From positions 62,001 to 126,000 of the forward strand of contig NZ_SRIB01000004.1 in NCBI RefSeq assembly GCF_004684055.1: 64,000 nt of DNA. The letters run 5' to 3'. Each line of letters starts with the position of its first letter. Position 1 is the stretch's first letter. Shown piece by piece: positions 8,238 through 18,100 of this stretch. Made by a program: the position numbers and the translations under genes. The DNA comes from Soehngenia longivitae. GTDB lineage: Bacteria; Bacillota; Clostridia; Tissierellales; Tissierellaceae. The notes under the pieces were generated by a model that was not told the DNA's origin, made no database searches, and worked only from the letters and a program-made list of their open reading frames with translations.

Positions 8238-8984
8238 CTATAGTATTTCAACGGGATATTTAATTTTTAGTGAATTTACTTTATTTAAGTACTTTTCTTC
8301 TTGTTTTGCCATTAATAATTGTTTTTCAATTTCATCTCTAACTTCTTCTAAAGAATAAACATTTTCCGCAAATTTCTCATTTACTTTAATAATATGATAG
8401 CCAAATTGTGTCTTAATTGGCTCTGAAATTTCTCCAATTTCCAAATTGAAAGCAGCATTCTCAAACTCAGGAACCATTTGGCCTTTTCCAAATTCTCCTA
8501 AATTGCCACCTACTTCTTTAGAAGGGCAAGTAGAATATTGTTCTGCAGCTTTTTCGAACTCCAATCCTTCATTTATCATATCTATGATATCATATGCTTT
8601 CTCTTCATCTTCAACTAGAATATGACTAGCATTCATTGTCTCCTGTTTTCTAAACATCTCTAAATGTTCATTGTAGTATGTGGTTATCTCTTCATCTGTC
8701 ACTTTAACTCCATCTACAATCTTATTAAAGGCATATCCTTTTAACAAATTATCTTTAACAGTTTTTAAAACTTCTTTAAATTCTAAATCGTTTTCATAGC
8801 TATTTTCTATAGCATCCAAATAAAGGAGTTCTTGATTGACTAGTTCCTCTATGATCTTTTTAATGCCTTCTTCGGATTGAAATTGTGCCGCAGTCTGTGG
8901 ATTCATTTCATTTAAGAATTTCAATATGTCATTTGTAGTTATCTCTTTGCCATTTACAATAGCAACAACATTCTCATTATACAT
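8238..8984 (-). CDS. Parvulin-type peptidyl-prolyl isomerase without signal peptide
   Basis: 248-residue SurA-N/PpiC protein that should catalyse prolyl isomerisation and chaperone nascent or stressed proteins. The N-terminal half is a helical chaperone-like part beginning VVAIVNGKEIT. The parvulin domain (about 115-210) carries MNASHILVEDEEKA, EQYSTCPSKEVGGNLGEFGK, MVPEFENAAF and QFGYHIIKV. No signal peptide or lipobox is present, so it is probably cytoplasmic, unlike the PrsA-like lipoprotein at 23823, whose parvulin domain is very similar. ATG start after GGAGG. It is followed by nothing in its operon because the OYE gene converges on it. Confidence 0.92.
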   Translation of the reverse strand: MYNENVVAIVNGKEITTNDILKFLNEMNPQTAAQFQSEEGIKKIIEELVNQELLYLDAIENSYENDLEFKEVLKTVKDNLLKGYAFNKIVDGVKVTDEEITTYYNEHLEMFRKQETMNASHILVEDEEKAYDIIDMINEGLEFEKAAEQYSTCPSKEVGGNLGEFGKGQMVPEFENAAFNLEIGEISEPIKTQFGYHIIKVNEKFAENVYSLEEVRDEIEKQLLMAKQEEKYLNKVNSLKIKYPVEIL

Positions 8985-9018
8985 AGCTATCCTCCAAATA
9001 ATTATTTTTAATTAACAG

Positions 9019-9046
9019 AAAACCTCTTAGATATCTAAGAGGTTTT
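9019..9046 (-). terminator. Terminator of the cold-shock gene
   Basis: A 28-base perfect palindrome (arm AAAACCTCTTAGAT) lies 12 bases past the csp stop codon. The stem ends in UUUU on the minus strand, so it is a good intrinsic terminator between csp and the parvulin gene. Confidence 0.85.
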
Positions 9047-9057
9047 AGAAGCTTTAA

Positions 9058-9255
9058 TTATATTATAACTATTTCTTCAGCTTGTAATCCTTTTTGACCT
9101 TCTACTACGTTAAACTCAACTGCTTGGCCTTCTTCTAATGTTTTGAAACCATCTTTCTTGATTTGTGAATAATGTGCAAAAACATCATTGCCTTCTTCAG
9201 TAGTAATAAAACCAAAACCTTTTTCTGCGTTAAACCATTTTACTGTACCTTTCAT
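9058..9255 (-). CDS. csp: Cold-shock domain protein
   Basis: 65-residue single OB-fold RNA/ssDNA chaperone. Both RNA-binding motifs are clear: RNP1 as KGFGFITTE and RNP2 as DVFAHYSQI, preceded by [12 protein letters not shown]. Length and sequence are typical of CspA/CspB. The ATG follows TTGGAGG at normal spacing. It is monocistronic, with a terminator downstream and an untranslated leader of about 125 bases upstream, the arrangement known for cold-regulated csp mRNAs. Whether this copy is cold-induced or constitutive cannot be read from the sequence. Confidence 0.97.
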   Translation of the reverse strand: MKGTVKWFNAEKGFGFITTEEGNDVFAHYSQIKKDGFKTLEEGQAVEFNVVEGQKGLQAEEIVII

Positions 9256-9388
9256 TGTACAACCTCCAAAAATTTATTAATATTTCTTTAATTCATGTAA
9301 CCTAAAACAATAAATTTCTAGTTATACACACAAAAGGTAAACCGAATTATTGTTACTCTTTATTACTCCTGAATTAAAGCTCAATATT

Positions 9389-9417
9389 ATTGTAACACCT
9401 ATTCATTCAAAAATCAA
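9389..9417 (-). promoter_or_regulatory. csp promoter with long leader
   Basis: On the minus strand TTGATT (9417-9412) and TACAAT (9394-9389) are 17 bases apart, close to the sigma-A consensus. Predicted transcription starts near 9382, giving a 5' leader of about 125 bases before the csp ATG. Confidence 0.7.
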
Positions 9418-9463
9418 CTATTTTATTAAATTATTTTATAATTATTTAAATATGTTATTCTGA

Positions 9464-9970
9464 TTATTCTGTCTTTATCTCATTATTAAATTTGTTTATC
9501 CTTCTCTCAGCAATATACTCAGTGCTTAATATGTGCCTATCATATTCTTTACTCATAAGAGATGATGACAGCAAAAAATCAGCTGTTGCTCTATTATTTG
9601 CTACTGGAATATCATATAAAACAGCTATTCTCAGTAATGCTTTTACATCAGGATCATGTGGTTGCGCTTCAAGTGGATCCCAAAAAAATATCATAAAATC
9701 TATATCGCCTTCTGCTATTCTCGCACCTATCTGCTGATCACCCCCAAGTGGCCCTGATTTATATTTTTTCACATTTAAACCAGTATTTTTTTCGACCAAT
9801 GATGCAGTAGTTCCAGTCCCAGATAAATTATGCTTTGAAAGTTCATCTCTGTTTGCTTTCACCCATTTGATTAAATCATCTTTCATATTATCATGTGCTA
9901 TTAAAGCAATATTTTTTTTAGACATCATTTTAATTATTTCTTCCTTTGTTTCTAATTCTTTATTTAACAT
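9464..9970 (-). CDS. mgsA: Methylglyoxal synthase
   Basis: 168-residue enzyme that turns dihydroxyacetone phosphate into methylglyoxal and phosphate, a bypass used when phosphate is short or sugar phosphates build up. The known active-site residues line up with the E. coli enzyme at a constant offset of seven: H26, D78 (in [13 protein letters not shown]), H105 and D108 (in [20 protein letters not shown]). The phosphate-binding loop SGTGTT is at 50-55. A short N-terminal extension and a lysine-rich C-terminus make it slightly longer than the usual ~152. ATG start follows GGAGGGAA. Its start lies inside the end of the acyl-ACP thioesterase gene (11-base overlap), so the two are co-translated. 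Confidence 0.95.
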   Translation of the reverse strand: MLNKELETKEEIIKMMSKKNIALIAHDNMKDDLIKWVKANRDELSKHNLSGTGTTASLVEKNTGLNVKKYKSGPLGGDQQIGARIAEGDIDFMIFFWDPLEAQPHDPDVKALLRIAVLYDIPVANNRATADFLLSSSLMSKEYDRHILSTEYIAERRINKFNNEIKTE

Positions 9971-10712
9971 CTATTTCCCTCCATATTATTTGTCCATATG
10001 CATGGTCAATATTTTCAGTTGTTATCTTATACTTAGATGTTATCTCGCTATTATCTACTTTAAAAAGTGAATGAACTGAAGGTTTATCAATATATAAAAC
10101 TTCTTTCTTGTATTCAATAGATATGCTTTTTATATTATGATTATTTAATATATCATCATCAGTTGAGTCTAGCATCCATTCTAAATATTTAACATTATTC
10201 ACATGATTATTATTATCTATGTCAGACTTTCTAATATAAATATTCTTTTCTTCTGAATACAAATAATCATTGTAATGCTTAAAATCTACTTTTCTTTCAA
10301 CCATTTTTTCATTATTTGTTGAAAAAATATGAATCATTTCGGTAGGAATTCTCTTTGGTTTTTTTGTGATCGAATCAACTAATATCCATATAGTAGATGC
10401 TCTTGCTAATTCCATATTGTCACTTGATTTCATGATAAACTCACGATAAGCATAAAATTTATTAAATCCCGTAGTCCACGTAGACACTATGACTTCTTCT
10501 TTTGCTCTAGGGTAATCGGATATATCTACTTCCCACCTATTTAATAACCATGCATAATTGTATTTGTCCAAAGTATCATTACCTAATCCAAGTGAATCAA
10601 TGTGCCATGTTGATGTTTCTGCCATGTATGATAAAATCATTTCTGGCTTTAAATAGTTATTAGTTCCTGTATCATAATATGGTATAACATAATTCTTATA
10701 GTATTTTTTCAT
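9960..10712 (-). CDS. Acyl-ACP thioesterase
   Basis: 250-residue double hot-dog thioesterase (PF01643 type) that releases fatty acids from acyl carrier protein in the cytoplasm. The first hot-dog domain has [18 protein letters not shown] and [14 protein letters not shown]. The second carries the catalytic region [19 protein letters not shown], with the Asn-x-His pair of the family. Length matches bacterial FatA/TesA-like enzymes of Clostridia. Its stop codon overlaps the start of mgsA and it lies just downstream of an EamA transporter gene, so the three form a leftward operon. The metabolic link to methylglyoxal synthase is not obvious. Confidence 0.9.
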   Translation of the reverse strand: MKKYYKNYVIPYYDTGTNNYLKPEMILSYMAETSTWHIDSLGLGNDTLDKYNYAWLLNRWEVDISDYPRAKEEVIVSTWTTGFNKFYAYREFIMKSSDNMELARASTIWILVDSITKKPKRIPTEMIHIFSTNNEKMVERKVDFKHYNDYLYSEEKNIYIRKSDIDNNNHVNNVKYLEWMLDSTDDDILNNHNIKSISIEYKKEVLYIDKPSVHSLFKVDNSEITSKYKITTENIDHAYGQIIWREIDVK

Positions 10713-10727
10713 ATATAGCTCCTAATA

Positions 10728-11576
10728 TTAATTAATTATATCTTGTCTATTAGCTCTACTAGCTATTACGGATCTTACTAATATTGTTGCCAATACAATA
10801 AGACAGCCAATCAAAGCTAAACTACCAGGTTTTTCTCCAAATGCCAAATACACCCACACAGGATTTAATATAGGTTCAATAAACATGAGAACACTAGCTT
10901 CAATAGCATTTACATGTTTTATAGCTTCTGAATATAATATATATGATATCCCTAATTGAAATATCCCTAATAATAATATCCCTATTAAATCTGTTAGGGA
11001 AAAATGTACTCCCCATAAGAAAAATATTCCTATAAAAGCTGTCAATAAATGTCCTAAAAGTGTAGTTTCAACTGGGGACTCATCTTTTTGAAACCTTAAA
11101 GATATAGTTACTATAGCTAAGAAAATTCCACTAATAATCGCTATGATATCTCCTTTTATGTTTCCTCCTCCCACGTCATCAAAGAATACTAACACCATAC
11201 CTACAATAATAAATACTATTGACATCACATCATAGTAGTGTATTTTCTCCTTAAGTATAAAGTAACTTAATATCGCTACCCAAATAGGAGCTGTATATTG
11301 AAGTACAATTGCATTTGCTGCTGTAGTAAGTTTATTAGCTGCTATAAATCCTATAACCATCATAGAATAACTTATAGCACCAGCTACCTGTGCTTTAGAA
11401 AATGTGAATTTTGGTTTTTTCACATATGCAAATACTACTATAGAAGAAACTATAGCTCTAGCTCCTGCGATTTCCATTGGCTTTAAATCAACATATTTTA
11501 ATAATACTCCTCCTGTGCTTAATAAAACAGCAGATAATATTATGTAAAGTACTGATTTTTTGTGAATGTCTTTCAT
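10728..11576 (-). CDS. EamA/DMT-family transporter
   Basis: 282-residue inner-membrane protein with about ten hydrophobic segments arranged as two EamA repeats (first near 8-140, second near 150-275), as in drug/metabolite exporters of the DMT superfamily. Typical pieces are ILSAVLLSTGGVLLKYV at the start, LQYTAPIWVAILSYFILKEK at the end of repeat one, and LMFIEPILNPVWVYLAFGEKP in repeat two. The start is ATG at 11576 with GGAGG five bases before it; an in-frame TTG four codons upstream overlaps that ribosome site and was rejected. Substrate unknown. It begins the operon with the thioesterase and mgsA. Confidence 0.9.
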   Translation of the reverse strand: MKDIHKKSVLYIILSAVLLSTGGVLLKYVDLKPMEIAGARAIVSSIVVFAYVKKPKFTFSKAQVAGAISYSMMVIGFIAANKLTTAANAIVLQYTAPIWVAILSYFILKEKIHYYDVMSIVFIIVGMVLVFFDDVGGGNIKGDIIAIISGIFLAIVTISLRFQKDESPVETTLLGHLLTAFIGIFFLWGVHFSLTDLIGILLLGIFQLGISYILYSEAIKHVNAIEASVLMFIEPILNPVWVYLAFGEKPGSLALIGCLIVLATILVRSVIASRANRQDIIN

Positions 11577-11662
11577 ATTGTCCTCCAATTAAAATTACTT
11601 TACTAATAATAAAATAAGTATATAATATTAATTGCGAAATTTCTAGTTGAAAGAGGTAAATT

Positions 11663-12694
11663 ATGCAAATATCTTTAACTTATGAAGAATTATTGTGTAA
11701 ATATAAGAATTTAAATTATATAATGATTGATGTGAGATCAGAGTCTGAGTTCTCAGAATACACAATACCAGGTTCAATAAATATTCCAATATTGTCAGAC
11801 AAAGAAAGAGAAGCTGTTGGCTATGCTTATACAAAGGTAAGTAAGGAAGAAGCAAAAATATTAGGTATAGAGTATGTGTCTAGGAAACTTCCTACAATTT
11901 TTAAAGAAATACTTTCTTTACAAGATAAATATACTAACCTCATATTTTTTTGTGCTAGAGGCGGGTATAGAAGTTCCAGTATTACAGTTCTAATGCAAAG
12001 CATAGGTATAAATGCAAATAAATTAATCGGTGGGTATAAGGGGTATAGAAATTACATCAATAAAAACCTGAATTCCCTAATAGAACCTATTGAACTTGTT
12101 GTACTTTATGGGAATACAGGTACTGGCAAAACAAAAGTATTAAATGAATTGAAAAAATTAGGTGCTGATGTGTTAGACCTAGAGTATTGTGCAAATCATA
12201 GGGGTTCTGTTTTAGGAAGCGTAGGTTTAGATAAACCAAATAGCCAAAAAATGTTTGAATCGCTTATATTTGATATTCTTTATAATCGTAAATCGAATTT
12301 ACTATTTGTTGAAGGTGAAAGTAAAACTATCGGAAAGTCTACAATACCAGATAAGTTATTCGATAAAATCAAAAATGGAATTCACGTTAATATTACATCA
12401 TCTATTGAAGATAGAATTGATAACATCTATGAAGATTATATATGTGGAGATGATGAGAATATCATAAAATCTTTGGAAAACTTAAGAAATCGTATGGGAA
12501 ATTATTGGGTTGATCAAAAAATCAACTTAGTTAAAAGCAAAAATTACAAAGATGCTATTAAAGATTTAATATTATATTATTATGATCCGCTTTACCAAAA
12601 AAACAAAAAAGAATACGCATTAACTCTCGAAAATAACAACCCATCTGATACTGCAAAAATATTATATGACTATATTAAAAAAGATGAAAGCTAA
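11663..12694 (+). CDS. mnmH: tRNA 2-selenouridine synthase
   Basis: 343-residue MnmH/SelU, which replaces the sulfur of 2-thiouridine at the wobble base of Lys, Glu and Gln tRNAs by selenium, using selenophosphate. Residues 1-130 are a rhodanese domain with the catalytic Cys97 in FFCARGGYRSSS. The C-terminal part has a P-loop at 150-157 (GNTGTGKT), the family motif CANHRGSVLG and VEGESKTIGKS. All marks of an active enzyme are present. ATG follows AGAGGTAA. It is a single gene, divergent from the EamA operon and convergent with ftsH, overlapping its 3' end by four bases. It shows that the host makes selenophosphate, which supports reading the UGA in the glutaredoxin gene at 18954 as selenocysteine. 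Confidence 0.95.
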   Translation: MQISLTYEELLCKYKNLNYIMIDVRSESEFSEYTIPGSINIPILSDKEREAVGYAYTKVSKEEAKILGIEYVSRKLPTIFKEILSLQDKYTNLIFFCARGGYRSSSITVLMQSIGINANKLIGGYKGYRNYINKNLNSLIEPIELVVLYGNTGTGKTKVLNELKKLGADVLDLEYCANHRGSVLGSVGLDKPNSQKMFESLIFDILYNRKSNLLFVEGESKTIGKSTIPDKLFDKIKNGIHVNITSSIEDRIDNIYEDYICGDDENIIKSLENLRNRMGNYWVDQKINLVKSKNYKDAIKDLILYYYDPLYQKNKKEYALTLENNNPSDTAKILYDYIKKDES

Positions 12695-12714
12695 GCAAAG
12701 CTTTCATCTTTTTT
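12677..12714. terminator. Bidirectional terminator at mnmH/ftsH
   Basis: A 16-bp perfect stem (12677-12692 with 12699-12714, core GATGAAAGCT) has a six-base loop and A/T runs on both sides. It contains the overlapping stop codons of both convergent genes. Confidence 0.92.
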
Positions 12715-14529
12715 ATTTAATATATTCATAAATTCAGTTCCAGTCATTGTCTCCATTTCCAATAAATAGTTAGCAAGCTCTATGAGCTTTTCCATATTAT
12801 CTTTAAGAATCGCCTTTGCTTTCTCATGCGCTTCTTTTATAATTCTTAATACTTCAGAATCTATCCTTGAAGAAGTTTCCTCTGAACAAGCTAAAGCTGG
12901 ATCTGCAGAAAGGTATTTTGATGTTACGGTTTCTAAAGCCATCATATCAAATTCTTCACTCATTCCAAATCTTGTAACCATTGCTCTAGCGATTTTAGTC
13001 GCTTGCTCTATATCATTTGAGGCTCCTGAGGTAATACTGCCAAATACAATTTCTTCAGCGGCTCTACCTCCTGTAATAGTTACAATTCTATTAAATAATT
13101 CTTCTTTAGACATCAATACGCTCTCTTCTTCTGCCAATTGCATAGTATAGCCCAATGCACCAGATGTTCTTGGTATAATAGTAATTTTATGAACCGGATC
13201 AGAATTAGTTTGCAAAGCGGCAACTAGAGCATGTCCTATTTCGTGAAATGCAATAATTCGTTTCTCTTTCGTTGAAATAACAGCACCTTTCCTCTGATAA
13301 CCCGCAATTACAACTTCTACTGATTCATCTAAATCTTCTTGCGATACTTTTTGTCTGCCCATCCTCACTGCCCTTAAAGCAGCTTCATTAATTATGTTAG
13401 CTAAATCAGCACCAGATGCTCCTGCAGTAGCTCTTGCTATTGCATTAAAATCAAGGTTATCGTCTGTTTTCACTTTCTTAGCATGCACTTTTAATATCGC
13501 TTCTCTACCAGCTAAATCTGGAAGTTCTACTGGAATTCTTCTATCAAATCTTCCCGGTCTTAATAGTGCTTTATCTAAAGACTCAGGTCTATTTGTTGCA
13601 GCTAAAATTACTACTCCTTCTTTCCCATCAAATCCATCCATTTCAGACAGAAGTTGATTTAATGTTTGCTCCCTCTCATCATTGCTATTAAATCCAGAGT
13701 CGTCTCTTTTCTTTCCAATTGTATCTATCTCATCGATAAATACGATACATGGGGCCTTTTCTTGAGCTTGTTTAAATAAATCTCTAACTTTCGCAGCACC
13801 CATTCCAACAAACATTTGAACAAATTCAGAACCAGAGATTGAGAAGAAAGGTACATTTGCTTCACCTGCCACAGCTCTTGCAAGTAAAGTTTTTCCAGTG
13901 CCAGGAGGGCCAACTAACAAAACTCCTTTTGGAAGGTTTGCACCTATTGATTTGTATTTCCCTGGATTATGCAAAAAATCTACTATTTCCTTAAGTGCAT
14001 CTTTTGCTTCCTCTTGACCTGCAACATCTTCAAAAGTCTTTCCAGTTTTTGATTCCACATATATCTTTGCATTACTTTTGCCAATAGATAGTACATCTCC
14101 GCCACCCATTCTTTTCTGCATCATTCTACCTAATAATCTCCCTAGTAAAACAAAAAATAAAATGGAAATGGTCCATGAGATTATTGTCGTAAAAATCGAT
14201 GGAGTCGTATTAGAAACTATCTTTGTGAATTTGACACCTGAATCATACAGCCTGTTAACTAAATCCGGATCATTTATTAATCCTGTAGTATAAACTGTAT
14301 CTTGATCAGTTTTCTCTTTAATAAAAATTTCTGTGTCTGTTACCTCTACCTCTTCTATTTCGCCTTTTTCTAATTTATCTAAGAAACTGCCATAATCAAT
14401 TTCTTTCACATCTGGTCCTAAAACCCTTGGCAGAACGATGGAATTTATTACTATTATAATTATTAAAGCAATTAAATAATAAAAAATAATCGGTCTTTTA
14501 GGATTTTTAGGTTTATTTGGTTTTTTCAT
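12691..14529 (-). CDS. ftsH: ATP-dependent zinc metalloprotease FtsH
   Basis: 612-residue membrane AAA+ protease that degrades misfolded membrane proteins and regulatory proteins. Two N-terminal membrane segments (about 14-33 and 111-131) bracket the extracytoplasmic domain. The AAA module has Walker A GPPGTGKT at 207-214, Walker B with D266/E267, and the second region of homology [18 protein letters not shown]. The zinc site is HEIGH at 429-433, with Ile in place of the more common Ala. ATG follows AGGGTGAA. It lies nine bases downstream of the TetR gene in the same direction, so it could receive some read-through from the efflux operon, though this may be accidental. Confidence 0.97.
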   Translation of the reverse strand: MKKPNKPKNPKRPIIFYYLIALIIIIVINSIVLPRVLGPDVKEIDYGSFLDKLEKGEIEEVEVTDTEIFIKEKTDQDTVYTTGLINDPDLVNRLYDSGVKFTKIVSNTTPSIFTTIISWTISILFFVLLGRLLGRMMQKRMGGGDVLSIGKSNAKIYVESKTGKTFEDVAGQEEAKDALKEIVDFLHNPGKYKSIGANLPKGVLLVGPPGTGKTLLARAVAGEANVPFFSISGSEFVQMFVGMGAAKVRDLFKQAQEKAPCIVFIDEIDTIGKKRDDSGFNSNDEREQTLNQLLSEMDGFDGKEGVVILAATNRPESLDKALLRPGRFDRRIPVELPDLAGREAILKVHAKKVKTDDNLDFNAIARATAGASGADLANIINEAALRAVRMGRQKVSQEDLDESVEVVIAGYQRKGAVISTKEKRIIAFHEIGHALVAALQTNSDPVHKITIIPRTSGALGYTMQLAEEESVLMSKEELFNRIVTITGGRAAEEIVFGSITSGASNDIEQATKIARAMVTRFGMSEEFDMMALETVTSKYLSADPALACSEETSSRIDSEVLRIIKEAHEKAKAILKDNMEKLIELANYLLEMETMTGTEFMNILNKKDESFA

Positions 14530-14538
14530 ATTTTCACC

Positions 14539-15147
14539 CTATCTTAACATCTTTATCAATTGAGTATAAGCTACTTCTTTAGCTAAGTCAACATTTACAT
14601 CTTTATAACATTCTTTATGACTAACAAACTGTGCAAATCCAATTAAAATACATCTTATTGCAGATTTCTTATAATAAGATGAGTATGACTTATTGATGTA
14701 CCCTTCATTTTCTCCTGCAGTTACAATAGACTCCATTATTTTACCCATGTAGTTAATAAATGAATCAATTAAATTTTCATTGCCTTCTATTAAATCATAC
14801 ATAGAGCTAATATCTTTTGCTGATAATACAGTCTTAAGTGAAGAGTATTTGCTTTCAATATTTTCTTCCGTTATGTCTAATAACTTATAGATTTTATTTT
14901 TAAAACTAGAAGTACTTTCAACCTCAGACACAACTCTTGTCATTTCATTGTTTAAATAGTAAAGAAGAGCCAGATATATGGCCTCTTCTTTACTGCTAAA
15001 ATAGTCATAGATAGTACCCTTACCAATATTTGCTGCTTTGGCTATTTCTGATACTTTTATTTTGTACAGACTTTTACCTTGTTTTAACAATCCGACTAAA
15101 CCGTTAAATACAGCAATTTCTTTATCCGAGTACTGATTAGATCTCAT
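14539..15147 (-). CDS. TetR-family repressor of the adjacent RND pump
   Basis: 202-residue TetR protein. The N-terminal helix-turn-helix (about 24-56) reads IKVSEIAKAANIGKGTIYDY, the classic TetR DNA-binding pattern; the rest is a variable helical ligand domain. Its ATG lies inside the last codons of the RND gene (11-base overlap, with GAGGAG just upstream), so the two are co-translated. A palindromic site of the TGACYGACYRGTCRGTCA type lies just before the RND gene at the expected transcription start. The simplest model is an autoregulated pump operon released by an inducer (inference from known TetR-efflux pairs). Confidence 0.92.
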   Translation of the reverse strand: MRSNQYSDKEIAVFNGLVGLLKQGKSLYKIKVSEIAKAANIGKGTIYDYFSSKEEAIYLALLYYLNNEMTRVVSEVESTSSFKNKIYKLLDITEENIESKYSSLKTVLSAKDISSMYDLIEGNENLIDSFINYMGKIMESIVTAGENEGYINKSYSSYYKKSAIRCILIGFAQFVSHKECYKDVNVDLAKEVAYTQLIKMLR

Positions 15148-18100
15148 TTAGCTCCTCCTCTAATTCAGCAACTTTTCTTCTCTTATCCCTTACTAAAATA
15201 TCATACATACATGGAACTACAAATAGAGTCAAAATTGTTGCGTAACTTAATCCTCCAACCACGACTAGTGCAAGTGGCTGTAAAATTTCTGCTCCCATTC
15301 CCACTCCAAACGATAAAGTGATAAGGCCTAAAATGGTAGTAATCGCAGTCATCAATATTGGTCTCATACGTGTTTTACCAGCTAAAACCAAAGCTTCTTT
15401 CTTTTCCAAGCCCTTATCTCTTAATTGATTAGTGTAATCAACAAACACAATACCATTATTTACAACCACTCCAGTCAAAATCAATAACCCAAGCATTGCT
15501 ATCAAACTAATAGGTTTATTTGTAAAGTATAAAGCAAACAATCCTCCTGTGAAAGCTAACGGTACAGTGAACATGACGATAAATGGTAATAAAAGTGATT
15601 GAAATTGTGCTACCATAATTAAATATACGAATATTATTGCTAATATCAGCATATTTACAAGGTCTTGCATAGAGCTTGTAATTAACTCTTGTTGTCCAGC
15701 AATTTGTACTGCATATCCATCAGGAACATTTATTTGGTCTAATTTTTGCTCGATTTCTCTACTTAAAATCCCAATATTGTAGCCAGTTTTAATATCCCCA
15801 GTAACAGATATATATCTCGATTGATTAGATCTATTAATTGAGTTCATACTATCAGACTCGGTTATGGTTGCTATTTCAGTAAGTTTAATCTTATCATCAG
15901 AATTTGTTATTTCTAATTCAAGATTTTCTAAATCAGATCTAGTGAAATTTTTACTTGCACTTTCCACTACGATAACCGGATATTCATCTTGAATATTTGA
16001 AAGTGTAGTAGCTGCTCGAGGTGTTGATATTATATTAGAAATTTGAGCATATACTTGTGCTACAGTTAAATTGTTTTCCATAGCTAATTCTTTATTTACC
16101 GTAATATTTATTTCTTTGTTTTGATCATCTAGTCCATTTGAAACATTAGATATCCCTTCAACAGAATTCATAACTTCCATAACTTCTTCAGATATAGTAT
16201 TTAAAGTATCTAGTTCAGGACCTTTTACTATAATTTCCATACCTGACCCTGCAATTGCAGAAATATCCATATTTGATTCAGAAACATTCAATTTTACGCC
16301 CATATCATTAGCTATTTTTTCTATCTCAGCTTTTATTTCACTATTTTTAACTCCACTTTCCTCATCTAAGAGAACGTATAGTGAAATTTGATTTGTATTT
16401 TGTCCAAACCCTTGTATGCCACCTAAAAATGCTCCTACAGTATCTATTCCCTCTAAATTGAGAATTTCAGCTACCACAGAATTACCAAGTTCTTTGACTT
16501 CATCTGTATCATATTCACTTGGAGCATCTAAAGTGACAAGCATCTGAGGTGATTCCATTGCAGGAATAAATTCAGTTCCCTTAGAATATGATAAAACACC
16601 ACTTAAAGCCAACAGCAATGCTACTACAATCAAAACTATAGCTTTTCTTTTTAAAGTCCATCTTAGAATTTTTTCGTAGATATTTATGAATTTATAAAAA
16701 AGCTTTGATTCTTTGCTGCTTGACTTAGCTAATATTGTTGATGACATTGTTGGTACCAATGTTAAAGCTACTAACAAACTAGCAAATAACGAAAATGCAA
16801 TTGTTAAACCCATATCAGTGAATAATTGTCTTGAAATCCCTTGAGTAAATACAATTGGTAAAAACACTACAGCAGTTGTCAAGGTTGATGCAGTTATTGC
16901 TCCAGCAATCTCATTAGCCCCAATAACAGAAGCTTTTATAGAAGAATATCCCTCGCCTCTGAGTCTATAAATATTTTCTATAGCAACAATTGAATTGTCA
17001 ACGAGCATTCCAACACCAAGTGCCAATCCTGCAAGAGAGATAACATTCAAGCTAATATTGCCAAAATACATTAGTGCAATTGCAAACACAATACTAATTG
17101 GTATCGCCAACGCAATGATCAAAGTTGGCCTTATATCCCTCAAAAATATAAACAGCACAAATATAGCTAATATACCACCATAAATGATATTATCTAATAC
17201 TGAATTTATTACAATGTCAATATAAATACCTTGATCTAATAACGGAGTAAAATGAATAGAAGGATCCTTTGCTGAAATTTCTTCCATTTTATCTCTTATG
17301 CCTTTAGCAACTTCACTGGTTGAATAATCGCTTTGCTTTTGCATTGTTAGCATAACAGCGTCATTATTATTTACCTTGGTATAATTTTCGTCTAAATTAT
17401 TTAACATATTTATTTCAGCAACATCACTTAAATATATCTTCCCTATCATGTCATCGCCAGTGTCAAATAACAATAGATTTTTAATTTCTTCAATATCAGA
17501 GAGTTTATCCCCAATTTTAACTACATATTCCTGATCCTCGTCGCTAACGTATCCTGCTGGCATTGAGAAATTCTGAGCTGATAGAATTTGGGAAATCATA
17601 TCCTTAGTAATCACACCGTCTAAAGATGCTTGTTTAAAGGCATCTTCTCGCGCTTTTTCAAATTCTGCATATCCTTCATCTAGTTCTTTTTGAGCATTTA
17701 ATAAGTTTGTCTTTGCATTGTCAAGTTGCGTAGTTAATGCCAATTTTGCATTATTCAGGTTTGCTTCTTGAGCTATTAGATCCATTTTTTGATTTTGTAT
17801 CTCTTTACTTTGTTTATCTAATTCGCTAATTTTATCATTTATAGTATCTAAAGAATTTCTTAGCTCAGTTTTTTGAGCTTCTAGTATATCTTTCTGAGCC
17901 CTAATAGAATCTAAAGTTTGTCCTGGATACTCTGGACTCGTTCCCCCTCCAGCAATTAACGCAGCTTCAATTATTTTTAATTTATCTAATTGATTATCAA
18001 TTTCATCAATGCTATTTACAATTACTTTCTTATTAGAATATAGCTCTTGAAGGCCATTGTTAATGGATTCTTCAGCCTTATTGATTTCTGTTTTTGCACT

